DNA of 18,055 nucleotides from Syntrophorhabdaceae bacterium (GCA_026416315.1 JAOAFK010000090.1:1-18055); one strand, 5' to 3'. Counted from the stretch's first letter, positions 7,442 through 15,168 are shown. Notes: generated from the letters alone by a model not told the origin. Made by a program: numbers and translations.

Positions 7442-8555
7442 ATGTTAGAAGAAATAAAGCAAAAGATAGATGCACTGAAAGAAAGAATTGATATTTTAAG
7501 AGGCTATCTTTGACCTTTCAAGTATACAGAAAAAAATATCAGAACTCGATTCAGAAATATCAAAGGAATCATTCTGGAACGATCAGATAAAAGCACAAGC
7601 CATTCTAAAAGAAAGATCTTCTTTAAGCGAAGAAATAGATAGGTGGTATAAAAAAGAAGCTGAGCTTGAGGAGATAGAGATACTTTTTGATATTGCAAAA
7701 ACGACAGAAGACCAAAACGATATAAAAGAACTTATAAAAAGGGTTGAAGACCTTGAGAGATCCATTGAAACCTATGAAATAGAAAGGATGCTCTCCGGTG
7801 AAAATGACAACGAAAATGCCATAGTATATATAAATGCAGGCGCAGGCGGAACTGAGGCTCAAGATTGGGCTGAAATGTTACTTCGAATGTATCTCAAATG
7901 GGCCGAAAAAAAGGGTTTTGAAACTCAGATTGTAGATATGTTACCTGGAGAAGAGGCGGGTATAAAAAACGTAACTTTCATGGTAAAGGGTAAATATGCC
8001 TATGGATATTTGAAGTGTGAATCTGGTATTCACAGGCTTGTCCGTATATCTCCTTTTGATGCAAACAATAGAAGACATACATCCTTTGCATCGGTCTATG
8101 CATATCCAGAGGTACCTGATAATATTGTAATTGATATCAAAGATGAAGACTTAAAAATAGATACATTCAGATCAAGCGGCCCAGGTGGACAGCACGTAAA
8201 CAGAACAGAATCTGCCATAAGAATTACCCATATACCGACAGGCATTGTGGTTCAGTGCCAAAACGAAAGGTCCCAACATAAAAACAGAGCAATTGCCATG
8301 TCAATACTCAAAGCAAGATTATATGAGTTAGAAAAGAAAAAACAGGAAGAGAAGATGAATGCCCTGAATAAAGAAAAAAAGGAAATTGCCTGGGGAAGTC
8401 AGATACGTTCTTATGTACTCCATCCATATAAACTCATAAAAGACCACAGAACGAAGGTTGAGATCCATAATGCAGAGGCGGTGCTCGATGGGGAGATAGA
8501 TCCCTTTATAAAGGCATACCTTTTGTTCTTGACTTTTCAACAAAAAATGGATTAA
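7442..8555 (+). CDS. prfB: Peptide chain release factor 2, expressed by programmed +1 frameshift
   Basis: RF2 releases the peptide at UGA and UAA codons. The gene is in two frames: 23 codons from ATG 7442 end at an in-frame TGA (7511-7513); reading continues in the +1 frame from 7512 to the TAA at 8553-8555, giving a 370-residue product (E. coli 365). In the +1 frame translation resumes as LDLSSIQKKISELD, the expected RF2 N-terminal helix. The stop-codon-reading tripeptide SPF is at about residues 203-205 and the catalytic GGQ at 248-250 (SGPGGQHVNRTESA), nearly the E. coli positions. The frame break is the known autoregulatory frameshift, not a mutation. The next gene, zapB-like, starts 10 bases downstream. 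Confidence 0.96.
7499..7514 (+). promoter_or_regulatory. prfB +1 frameshift site (CTT TGA C) with SD-like element
   Basis: CTT (7508-7510) in the P site slips onto TTT at an in-frame TGA (7511-7513) followed by C (7514), the conserved poor-termination context. The stimulatory Shine-Dalgarno-like element in front is AGAGG (7499-7503), four bases before CTT. Most prfB genes have AGGGGG at this place, so this version is weaker. Low RF2 slows termination and raises frameshifting, restoring RF2. Confidence 0.92.
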
Positions 8556-8564
8556 TTAATATTC

Positions 8565-8798
8565 ATGGAACTGTTCACTGACAATAGAATAGAAGAGCTT
8601 GAAAAAAAGATAGATTTGCTTATTAAAAATTACAGGGCATTTAAAGAAGAAAAAGAACAGCTTTCAATAAAGATGGAGAAACTTGAAAAAGAGAATGAGG
8701 AACTGAAGAGAAGATTGGATGAAACTGCCAATGAAAGAAAGCTTGTTCTTGATAAGGTCGTGGGTATCCTGGAAAAGCTCGAGACCCTTGACTTTTAG
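8565..8798 (+). CDS. zapB: ZapB-like coiled-coil protein
   Basis: A 77-residue, highly charged protein that is almost entirely one predicted coiled coil: leucine/isoleucine heptads run from about residue 9 to 72 amid Glu/Lys-rich stretches. It matches the size and character of ZapB, which bridges FtsZ-bound ZapA to the chromosome at mid-cell. Position supports this: zapA begins 6 bases after its stop. No clear Shine-Dalgarno precedes the ATG, which lies 9 bases after the prfB stop, so translation is probably coupled. Coiled coils have little diagnostic sequence, so the name rests mainly on gene order. Confidence 0.68.
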   Translation: MELFTDNRIEELEKKIDLLIKNYRAFKEEKEQLSIKMEKLEKENEELKRRLDETANERKLVLDKVVGILEKLETLDF

Positions 8799-8804
8799 GT
8801 TTAG

Positions 8805-9095
8805 ATGGATAAACGGGTTGAAGTTACAATATTAAATCAACCATTTGTTTTTATAGGAGAAGATGAAGAAAGGATTAAAAGATTAGCAAAGTTTGTGGAT
8901 GAAAAAGTAAATCACGTTATAAAAGATTATGGGATAATAAATACCTTGAATGCAGTGATTATGGCTATGATGGAGTTGACAGATGAATATCTTGAATTTA
9001 GGGAACAGGCAGAAAAATTTGAAGGAATGGCATTAAAAATTTTAAGAAAGGTAGAAGAAATTGAAGTTCCCTGCGATGTTCGTGATAAATGGTAA
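8805..9095 (+). CDS. zapA: Cell division protein ZapA
   Basis: A 96-residue ZapA, which crosslinks FtsZ protofilaments at the division site. The N-terminal half has the ZapA pattern: a short beta strand (VEVTILNQPFVFIG), then a DEERIKRLAKFVDEKVNHVIKDYG helix. The C-terminal half is a coiled-coil helix (ALKILRKVEEIE). It is followed directly by 6S RNA, as zapA is in many Proteobacteria. The last nine or so codons (VPCDVRDKW) are read from bases that also form the 5' arm of the 6S RNA closing helix, so the C-terminal residues are constrained by RNA structure. Confidence 0.88.
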   Translation: MDKRVEVTILNQPFVFIGEDEERIKRLAKFVDEKVNHVIKDYGIINTLNAVIMAMMELTDEYLEFREQAEKFEGMALKILRKVEEIEVPCDVRDKW

Positions 9096-9246
9096 TCTTA
9101 GAGCCAACACCTCTTTTATGGGGGTCTTCCATTACCGGTGTGTGCAGGCTCACAAATTGGGTGAGAAGCCTAATCCGGTAAATAGACGCCCACTTTAAAT
9201 TGAGGTTCAAGAAATACTGTTTACACGGCATCTGCGGGGTTTTTTT
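9067..9246 (+). ncRNA. ssrS: 6S RNA (SsrS)
   Basis: About 180 nt, the usual 6S length, directly after zapA. It binds the housekeeping RNA polymerase holoenzyme by mimicking an open promoter. The closing helix pairs 9069-9078 and 9081-9084 with 9224-9239 (one bulged U at 9233, a small internal loop at 9079-9080/9228). The inner arm pairs TTACCGG (9132-9138) with CCGGTAA (9175-9181), and the apical hairpin pairs GGCTCAC (9147-9153) with GTGAG/AGCC (9161-9170). GGGGGTCT (9120-9127) pairs with AGACGCCC (9184-9191) with one mismatch, and ACCTC (9108-9112) can pair with GAGGT (9202-9206), leaving an unpaired central bubble. GGTTCAAG and GGCATCT near the 3' end match E. coli 6S. A T-run at 9240-9247 directly after the closing helix should end transcription. 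Exact ends are estimated. Confidence 0.88.
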
Positions 9247-9351
9247 ATTTTTAAGGGGTAGTAGTAGAGGAAACTGAAATTTAATATAAATAGTTTTAAA
9301 ATGTGGAGGCTTTTGAGACCTTACTTTAAAAGTTAATATTTTTTCCTCTCT

Positions 9352-9378
9352 ATGAAACCCCTTTCATACATAAGGGGG
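9352..9378 (+). promoter_or_regulatory. Two mutually exclusive hairpins over the rny ribosome binding site
   Basis: Hairpin A is a perfect 6-bp stem, ATGAAA (9352-9357) with TTTCAT (9362-9367), loop CCCC. Hairpin B is a perfect 6-bp stem, CCCCTT (9358-9363) with AAGGGG (9372-9377), loop of 8. They share 9358-9363 and cannot coexist. B buries the AAGGGGG Shine-Dalgarno of rny; A leaves it free. This could set RNase Y translation by temperature, an RNA-binding protein or RNase Y itself, but it is inferred from sequence alone. Confidence 0.45.
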
Positions 9379-9382
9379 CACT

Positions 9383-10933
9383 TTGAACACAATTATATAC
9401 ATAATAATTTTTATAGTCGCCTTTTTTCTCGGGTTGATCCTTGCTATATTTGTCCAGAAGAAAAAGATAGGCGAATATGAAAAAATAGGTAAAAAGATAC
9501 TGGAAGATGCAAAAAAAGAGGCGGATGTTTTAATCCGGGAGGCATCTGTCCAGGCAAAAGACATTGCAATCCAGGCAAAAAACGAATTTGAACAGGAGAT
9601 CAAATCAAGGCGTATTGAACTCCAAAATGCAGAGAAAAGGCTAGCCCAGAAAGAGGCAACAATTGACAAAAAGATTGACCTCCTCGATAAAAAAGAAGAG
9701 GAGCTGTCAAAAAAGGAAAAGGAGATATTAAGTAAACAAACAGCCCTTGATGCAAAAATAAAAGAACTGGATACATTACTCATAAAAGAAAGGGAAACCC
9801 TTGAGAAGATATCAGGCCTAACATCTGAGGAGGCCAAAAAACTCCTTATGCAGATGATGGAAGATGAGGCACGGTATGAAGCCATAAAGATATGCAAGAA
9901 AATAGAAGAGGATGCGAGAGATAATGCAGATAAAAAGGCTAAAGAGATCATAGCCACTGCAATCCAGAGATATGCTGGCGAGTATGTGGGCGAAAACACA
10001 GTATCAGTCATTGCCCTTCCGAATGAGGAGATGAAGGGTAGAATAATCGGAAGGGAAGGGAGAAACATTAGGGCCCTTGAGGCAGCAACAGGTGTGGACA
10101 TAATAATTGATGATACCCCTGAAGCGGTTATCCTTTCCTGTTTTAATCCCATAAGGCGGGAGGTGGCAAGGATAGCTATAGAAAGACTCATAACTGATGG
10201 AAGGATCCATCCTGCAAGGATAGAAGAGATAGTCTCAAAAGTTGCAGAGGAGATGGAGATAAAGATAAAAGAGGCGGGTGAACAGGCTGTATTCGACTTA
10301 GGTATTCATAATGTTCATCCTGAGATAGTAAAGCTTATAGGCAGATTAAAATACAGAAGCAGTTATGCCCAAAATGTTTATCAGCATTCCCTTGAAGTTG
10401 CATTCATCTGTGGTATTATTGCTTCTGAATTAAGACTCAATATAAAGATGGCAAAAAGGGCGGGCTTACTTCACGATATTGGAAAGGCAGTTGACCATGA
10501 GATAGAAGGTTCCCATGCATTTATTGGTGCAGACTTAGCAAAAAAATACGGAGAGAGTGATGAGATTGTTCATGCTATCATGGCACATCACGAAGATGTG
10601 GAGGCAATAAGCATACTTGATGTAATAGTCCAGGCAGCAGATGCCCTATCAGGGGCAAGACCAGGTGCAAGAAGGGAAATGCTGGAAACCTATGTTAAAA
10701 GGCTTGAAGAGTTGGAACGTATAGCAAACAGTTTTCATGGAGTAGAAAAGTCCTATGCCATTCAGGCTGGAAGGGAGATAAGGATAGTGGTAAGTAGTGA
10801 TAAGGTTACAGATGAAGAGATTTTTATGCTCTCAAAAGACATTGCAAAAAAGATAGAGACGGATCTATCATATCCTGGACAGATAAAGGTCGTGGTGATT
10901 AGGGAAACAAGGGCAGTGGAGTATGCAAGATAA
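9383..10933 (+). CDS. rny: Ribonuclease Y
   Basis: Membrane-anchored endoribonuclease (516 residues) that starts mRNA decay. Domains in order: one N-terminal transmembrane helix (about 3-24); a long Lys/Glu-rich coiled coil (about 30-175); a KH RNA-binding domain with GRIIGREGRNIRALE near residue 215; an HD phosphohydrolase domain with LLHDIGKAVDHE near 368 and AHHEDVE near 403; and the C-terminal region typical of the family. The start is TTG at 9383, preceded at 5 bases by AAGGGGG, and the transmembrane helix begins right there. ymdB overlaps its 3' end by 11 bases. The leader can fold in two alternative hairpins over the ribosome binding site. The complementary strand shows a long open frame that is only an antisense reflection of the coiled-coil codons. 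Confidence 0.96.
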   Translation: MNTIIYIIIFIVAFFLGLILAIFVQKKKIGEYEKIGKKILEDAKKEADVLIREASVQAKDIAIQAKNEFEQEIKSRRIELQNAEKRLAQKEATIDKKIDLLDKKEEELSKKEKEILSKQTALDAKIKELDTLLIKERETLEKISGLTSEEAKKLLMQMMEDEARYEAIKICKKIEEDARDNADKKAKEIIATAIQRYAGEYVGENTVSVIALPNEEMKGRIIGREGRNIRALEAATGVDIIIDDTPEAVILSCFNPIRREVARIAIERLITDGRIHPARIEEIVSKVAEEMEIKIKEAGEQAVFDLGIHNVHPEIVKLIGRLKYRSSYAQNVYQHSLEVAFICGIIASELRLNIKMAKRAGLLHDIGKAVDHEIEGSHAFIGADLAKKYGESDEIVHAIMAHHEDVEAISILDVIVQAADALSGARPGARREMLETYVKRLEELERIANSFHGVEKSYAIQAGREIRIVVSSDKVTDEEIFMLSKDIAKKIETDLSYPGQIKVVVIRETRAVEYAR

Positions 10934-11699
10934 TGAGATCAAAATCCTTTTTCTTGGTGATGTAATAGGAAAACCTGGCAGAAAGGCAATAGAAAAGGTT
11001 GCAAAAACATTCGATGTTGATTTTTTTATAGTAAACGGTGAGAATCTTGCAGGCGGTATAGGACTCACACCTAAAACAGCCCTTGAAGTGTTATCATACG
11101 GAGTGGATGCCATAACTACCGGTAATCATGTGTGGAAAAAAAAAGAAATCATTCCTTTTTTAATGGGTGAAACAAGGGTTTTAAGACCCCTTAATTACCC
11201 TTGTGGTACCCCTGGGTCTGGTTATTGTCTCTTAAAAAAAAACAATAAATCCATATATGTTGTAAATATTGAAGGCCGTGTTTTTATGAATCATCTTGAA
11301 TGCCCCTTCAGGACAATAGATGACTTTTTAAAACAAATTGACGATACCATCCCTGTTGTTGTTGATTTTCATGCAGAGGCTACCTCAGAAAAGATTGCTA
11401 TGGGCTGGTTTTTAGACGGAAGGGTTTCTGCAGTTATTGGAACCCATACCCATGTGCAGACATCTGATAAAAGGATACTTCCTCATGGGACAGGCTACAT
11501 AACAGATGTAGGCATGACAGGGAGTATTGATTCTGTGATAGGCATGGAAAAGAAGGCAGTGCTTGAGAAGTTTATTACCATGATACCTCAGAAATACGAG
11601 GTGGGAAAAGAAAATGTTGAAGCCCAGGGTGTTATATTAAAAATTGATATTCAGACTAAAAAATGCCTTGAGATAGAGACGATTAGAGAAAAGATTTAA
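10923..11699 (+). CDS. ymdB: YmdB family metallophosphoesterase
   Basis: A 258-residue calcineurin-like phosphoesterase of the YmdB (TIGR00282) family, whose characterised Bacillus member hydrolyses 2',3'-cyclic nucleotides. Metal ligands are visible in order: GDVIGKPGR (Asp), NGEN, GNHVW (Asn-His), DFHAEATSEK and GTHTHVQT. TDVGMTG is a conserved family segment. It overlaps rny by 11 bases (ATG at 10923 within the last rny codons), as these two genes are paired in many bacteria, suggesting a linked role in RNA turnover. A TGGAG motif lies just upstream within rny. Confidence 0.92.
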   Translation: MQDNEIKILFLGDVIGKPGRKAIEKVAKTFDVDFFIVNGENLAGGIGLTPKTALEVLSYGVDAITTGNHVWKKKEIIPFLMGETRVLRPLNYPCGTPGSGYCLLKKNNKSIYVVNIEGRVFMNHLECPFRTIDDFLKQIDDTIPVVVDFHAEATSEKIAMGWFLDGRVSAVIGTHTHVQTSDKRILPHGTGYITDVGMTGSIDSVIGMEKKAVLEKFITMIPQKYEVGKENVEAQGVILKIDIQTKKCLEIETIREKI

Positions 11700-11714
11700 A
11701 AAGAGGGGTAATAA

Positions 11715-12920
11715 ATGGATATAGAAAAGCAGATTGAAATCATAAAAAGAGGGGTTGTAGATCTTGTGACAGAAGATGAACTGCGTGAGAGATTACATAA
11801 AGCACAGAAAGAAAATAGACCTCTTAGGGTAAAGCTTGGATTAGACCCCACCGCTCCAGATTTACATCTCGGTCATACAGTGGTGTTACAAAAATTAAAA
11901 CAGTTTCAGGAATTGGGGCACACTGCCATATTTCTAATAGGTGATTTTACCGGTATGATAGGCGACCCAACAGGTAGAATAGAGACAAGACCTGCTTTAA
12001 CAAAAGAAGAACTCCTTGCCAATGCCGAGACTTACAAAAAACAGGTTTTTAAAATCCTTGACCCTGAAAAAACAGAGATAAGATTTAACAGTGAGTGGTT
12101 CGAGGCCATGAACGCCTCTGATATGATAAGACTCTGTGCCAAATACACAATGGCAAGGATGATGGAAAGAGAGGATTTTAGAAACCGTTTTCAGAATAAC
12201 ATACCCATCAGTATACATGAATTTTTGTATCCTCTGGTTCAGGGCTATGATTCTGTGGCACTACATGCAGATGTTGAATTGGGTGGGCATGATCAGATTT
12301 TTAATCTCTATGTGGGACGTGATCTCCAGAGGGCATACGGACAGGAAGCACAGATCATTGTAACAGTGCCTTTACTTGAAGGTATTGATGGAATAAACAA
12401 GATGAGTAAAAGCTATGGTAATTATGTGGGTATTGATGAACCACCAGATGTTATATTCGGAAAACTCATGTCTATTTCAGATGAACTCATGCTCAAATAC
12501 TACGAACTTTTAAGTGATATAAGCTTAGAGGAGCTAAAATCATTAAAAGAGGGTATAAAAAATGGTAGGATTCATCCAAAAGATGCAAAGGTAAAATTTG
12601 CAAAAGAGATTATTGCAAGATTTCATAGTAAAGAGGCAGCAGAGGCAGCGCATTTAAATTTTGAAAAGGTCTTTAAAGAAAAAGAGATCCCTGAAGATAT
12701 AGAAACTATTGAAATAAAAAAAGATGAAGTGGAAAGATGGCTTCCTAAATTACTGTTTAATACAGGCATGGTTTCATCCACATCAGAGGGCAAGAGGATG
12801 ATCAGTCAAGGTGCTGTAATGATAAATGGCGAAAAGGTGAAATCAGAAGATACACCCATAATAGATGAGCTTGTTATAAAGGTGGGCAAAAGAAGATTTA
12901 AAAGAATAATTCTAAGATAA
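11715..12920 (+). CDS. tyrS: Tyrosyl-tRNA synthetase
   Basis: Class I synthetase of 401 residues that charges tRNA-Tyr. The HIGH signature is HLGH in DPTAPDLHLGH (about residues 46-56) and the KMSKS loop is intact in GINKMSKSYGNY. A C-terminal S4-type RNA-binding domain is visible (RMISQGAVMINGEKVKSEDTP, then the end). The GLDPTAPDLHLGHTVVLQKL context and the length are those of the TyrZ-like subgroup, not the E. coli-like one, by recollection. AGAGGGG lies 7 bases before the ATG. It follows ymdB by 15 bases and probably shares its transcript. Confidence 0.95.
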   Translation: MDIEKQIEIIKRGVVDLVTEDELRERLHKAQKENRPLRVKLGLDPTAPDLHLGHTVVLQKLKQFQELGHTAIFLIGDFTGMIGDPTGRIETRPALTKEELLANAETYKKQVFKILDPEKTEIRFNSEWFEAMNASDMIRLCAKYTMARMMEREDFRNRFQNNIPISIHEFLYPLVQGYDSVALHADVELGGHDQIFNLYVGRDLQRAYGQEAQIIVTVPLLEGIDGINKMSKSYGNYVGIDEPPDVIFGKLMSISDELMLKYYELLSDISLEELKSLKEGIKNGRIHPKDAKVKFAKEIIARFHSKEAAEAAHLNFEKVFKEKEIPEDIETIEIKKDEVERWLPKLLFNTGMVSSTSEGKRMISQGAVMINGEKVKSEDTPIIDELVIKVGKRRFKRIILR

Positions 12921-12941
12921 TGTCCCTATTTATTTCTAAAA

Positions 12942-12953
12942 AAGATCCATCTT
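12942..12953. repeat. Perfect 12-bp dyad upstream of the trxA promoter
   Basis: AAGAT (12942-12946) mirrors ATCTT (12949-12953) across CC. The loop is too short for an RNA hairpin, so if it matters it would be a DNA operator. It ends 7 bases before the trxA -35 box. It may be chance. Confidence 0.22.
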
Positions 12954-12960
12954 GTATGGG

Positions 12961-12989
12961 TTGACAAATTAATAGAAAATACTTAAAAA
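12961..12989 (+). promoter_or_regulatory. Sigma-70 type promoter of trxA
   Basis: A consensus TTGACA at 12961-12966 and TAAAAA at 12984-12989 (four of six matches) with a 17-bp spacer. Transcription would start near 12996, about 27 bases before the ATG, with the AAGGAGG ribosome binding site in the leader. The promoter lets trxA and the following thioesterase be expressed apart from tyrS. Confidence 0.6.
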
Positions 12990-13022
12990 TATGGAAATGA
13001 CAAATAAAAAAAGGAGGTTTTA

Positions 13023-13346
13023 ATGGGAAGCGCAAAGGCAGTAAATGATGGCAATTTTCTTACTGAGGTTCTTGAATCAAATATCCCTGTACTTGTCGAT
13101 TTCTGGGCTGCATGGTGCGGACCATGCCAGGTTATGGGTCCTGTAGTTGATGATGTTGCATCTCAATATGAAGGAAAGGTAAAGGTCTTAAAACTCAATG
13201 TTGATGAAAACCCTCAGACACCGGCAAAATATGGCATCAGAGGTATACCCACTCTTATACTTTTCAATAAAGGTGAGGTTGTAGATAGATTGATAGGTGC
13301 GCAACCAAAATCAAGCGTAGAAGAGTTATTAAAAAAGGTTTTATAA
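13023..13346 (+). CDS. trxA: Thioredoxin
   Basis: A 107-residue classical thioredoxin, a cytoplasmic disulfide reductant. The active site WCGPC is intact with Cys32 and Cys35, the same numbers as in E. coli TrxA. FWAAWCGPC is preceded by the buried VDF Asp, and the cis-proline loop is present in GIRGIPTLILF. No signal peptide is seen. The ribosome binding site AAGGAGG is strong. The gene has its own promoter and is followed 15 bases later by a thioesterase gene. Confidence 0.96.
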   Translation: MGSAKAVNDGNFLTEVLESNIPVLVDFWAAWCGPCQVMGPVVDDVASQYEGKVKVLKLNVDENPQTPAKYGIRGIPTLILFNKGEVVDRLIGAQPKSSVEELLKKVL

Positions 13347-13361
13347 ATATTTCCGTATCCC

Positions 13362-13787
13362 ATGGATAATGAAAAAAGATCTATCTATTTCAAAAAGGTA
13401 GAAGAAGAGCCCTTTGCAAGGCTATTAGGTATCAGGCTTGTAGATGTAAACGATGGATATGCATTATGTGAGATGAAATACACAGACGAAATGGATAATC
13501 TTTATCAGAATGCCCATGGTGGTGCAATTTTTTCATTAATCGATGAGGCATTTGAGGTTTCATCGAATAGCCATGATAGAATTGCTGTTGCTCTGAATAT
13601 GAATATTACCTATATGAGGCCACCAAAAAAGGGTTCAATACTCAAAGCAGAATCAAAGGAAATAAACAGAACAAGAAGAACCGCGTCATATAACATCACA
13701 GTAACAGACGAAGAGAACCTAATTGCCACCTGTCAAGCCCTTGTTTATATAAAGGACCAAGAGATACCGTTTTTGAGAGAAACCTGA
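13362..13787 (+). CDS. PaaI-like hotdog-fold acyl-CoA thioesterase
   Basis: A 141-residue hotdog-fold protein. The core motif NAHGGAIFSLIDEAFEVSSNS (about residues 50-70) is that of PaaI-type thioesterases, where the HGG loop and the acidic residue at the start of the following helix (Asp/Glu) hold the active site. The later strands (AVALNMNITYMRPPKKGSILKAES and ASYNITVTDEENLIATCQALVYI) complete the fold. It probably hydrolyses an acyl- or aryl-CoA; the substrate cannot be told. There is no obvious Shine-Dalgarno before the ATG; the only AAGG is about 24 bases upstream inside trxA, so the start is a little uncertain. Confidence 0.83.
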   Translation: MDNEKRSIYFKKVEEEPFARLLGIRLVDVNDGYALCEMKYTDEMDNLYQNAHGGAIFSLIDEAFEVSSNSHDRIAVALNMNITYMRPPKKGSILKAESKEINRTRRTASYNITVTDEENLIATCQALVYIKDQEIPFLRET

Positions 13788-13879
13788 TGGATTTAACTAC
13801 TTAAGTTTTTTAGGAAGCAGAATTAATCGAACCTTATCAATCAAACATTCTAATTTTTTAAAGGTTATGTTATATGTGT

Positions 13880-15139
13880 TTATTTTGGAGTTATTCTTAT
13901 TTTTGCCTTTTTATCCTTTTCTGCCTCCACCACAACCCTTTCTTCATTAATATAATAGATAATAATATCCCCTGTTAGTTTATCCTGACCGGAAAAAACA
14001 TTTACATCCCCTTTCAGGGTTATTATTCCTTTTTTGTTATCGAAGATGGCCTCTTTACAAGTAGATGTGCGGTCTTTTTTAACTATCTTCACATTACCTT
14101 TTGCATGTGCCCTTTCAATTTCATTGTTTTTTTCATCCATAAAGGCCTCTATCGTATCACAGTATATGAATAAATCTCCCTGTCTTGCCACTACATTTCC
14201 TTTAAAGATCACATATTTTTCCTTTTCCATACCTTCCATAGAATCAGAGACAATATCAATGGGTTTTTTTTCCTCGAAAAATTTCAGCTTCTCATCTTCC
14301 CGTGTCTTTTGTAATACTGGCATCTCGGGTTTTAACTCTATATCGGTTCTTGAGGTCTTTTCTGACATGGCATATGGAGTTGATGTTGCCTGGGCAATCG
14401 TTAAACTTTTTCTCGGCCTTTTTAAATCTGTAAAAAGAAATTTACTTTCAGGATATTTTGATCTTAATTGCTCGTAATATTGTTCACCTTTCTGGTGGTT
14501 ACCCATTTTTTTATAAGATTGGGCTAAACAGTACAGAACCCTATCAATCCCCTTTGCATCAGGATATTTTTTTAGTACATATTCAAGCCTTGTGATGGCT
14601 GCATTATACTGGAATGTCTTGTAATAAAATTCACCCACATATATCTCCCTATCAACGATTTTCTGTATAAGGGCTTGTCTTTTCTTATCCACCTCTTTTG
14701 CATATGTGGATGCTGGGTAACGATTTAAAAGATAGGTATATCTTTCTATAGCCTTAATGGTATATGCCTGGTCTCTATCAAATGAGAGGGAAAGACGTTC
14801 GTAACATTCACCTAATTTTTTCAATACATATGGGATGTTTTCATCTTCTGGATGGGCATTGAAAAAATCTTCATAAATCGTTGATGCTTGCACATAATCC
14901 TTTTTTTCATAATATGCATCAGCAAGTTTTACAGTTGCTACAAAGGATATGGGGTCAAAGGGAAAATTTTCTCTTATCTGGGAGAACTTTTGAATTGCCT
15001 TATCGTATTTTTTTGCCTTCATGAGATTTACGCCTTCCACATATAGATCTGCAGGCTTTTCTACCTTTTTGGGGGCAGATGCACAAGAAGCAAAAAAAGT
15101 TAGGCATATTACAAATAAAATAGCTGCAATTTTTTTCAT
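13880..15139 (-). CDS. Lipoprotein fusing a BamD-like TPR domain with an LptA-like domain
   Basis: A 419-residue exported lipoprotein. Residues 1-19 are a lipoprotein signal ending FFASC, with Cys19 the lipidation site and no Asp after it, so outer-membrane sorting is expected. Residues about 30-235 resemble BamD: tetratricopeptide repeats, with the BamD-like segments FPFDPISFVATVKLADAYY, HPEDENIPYV, DRD and the VGEFYYK...YNAAITRLE region. Residues about 236-290 are a Ser/Thr/Pro/Lys linker. Residues 291-419 match LptA/OstA: PIDIVSDSMEGM, VIFKGNVVARQGDLFIYCD, HAKGNVKI, GIITLKGDVNV and GDIIIYY, i.e. the repeated beta-strands of the jellyroll that carries LPS across the periplasm. The frame is open throughout, so this is one polypeptide. 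BamD and LptA are usually separate proteins. It stands alone on the minus strand, convergent with the thioesterase gene and divergent from rsmG. No Shine-Dalgarno precedes the ATG. Confidence 0.88.
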   Translation of the reverse strand: MKKIAAILFVICLTFFASCASAPKKVEKPADLYVEGVNLMKAKKYDKAIQKFSQIRENFPFDPISFVATVKLADAYYEKKDYVQASTIYEDFFNAHPEDENIPYVLKKLGECYERLSLSFDRDQAYTIKAIERYTYLLNRYPASTYAKEVDKKRQALIQKIVDREIYVGEFYYKTFQYNAAITRLEYVLKKYPDAKGIDRVLYCLAQSYKKMGNHQKGEQYYEQLRSKYPESKFLFTDLKRPRKSLTIAQATSTPYAMSEKTSRTDIELKPEMPVLQKTREDEKLKFFEEKKPIDIVSDSMEGMEKEKYVIFKGNVVARQGDLFIYCDTIEAFMDEKNNEIERAHAKGNVKIVKKDRTSTCKEAIFDNKKGIITLKGDVNVFSGQDKLTGDIIIYYINEERVVVEAEKDKKAKIRITPK

Positions 15140-15145
15140 GAAACC

Positions 15146-15153
15146 ATTATAAC
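15146..15153. promoter_or_regulatory. Symmetric -10 element shared by the divergent fusion lipoprotein gene and rsmG
   Basis: On the minus strand TGT-TATAAT forms an extended -10 (TATAAT is the complement of 15146-15151) whose last base is 7 bases from the lipoprotein ATG, predicting transcription from about the first codon. On the plus strand the same core reads TATAAC (15148-15153), which would start transcription near 15160, shortly before the rsmG ATG at 15169. The gap between the genes is only 29 bp. No good -35 is visible on either side. Confidence 0.5.
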
Positions 15154-15168
15154 AGAATAAAGAAAAAT

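Noticed and set aside
7511..7513. In-frame TGA in prfB read as a disabling mutation
   Set aside because: It sits in the conserved CTT TGA C recoding context and the +1 frame encodes a complete RF2.
9364..10191. A 275-codon minus-strand open frame opposite rny
   Set aside because: It is Ser/Phe/Ile-rich low complexity produced by reading the Lys/Glu-rich coiled-coil codons of rny backwards; rny has full domain support.
13788..13879. Terminator between the convergent thioesterase and lipoprotein genes
   Set aside because: Only AACCTT/AAGGTT (13830-13835 with 13861-13866) pair, with a loop of 25 bases; too weak to call a terminator.
14034..14477. A 147-codon plus-strand frame opposite the BamD-LptA lipoprotein gene
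   Set aside because: It is the antisense of a well-supported lipoprotein and shows no domain of its own.
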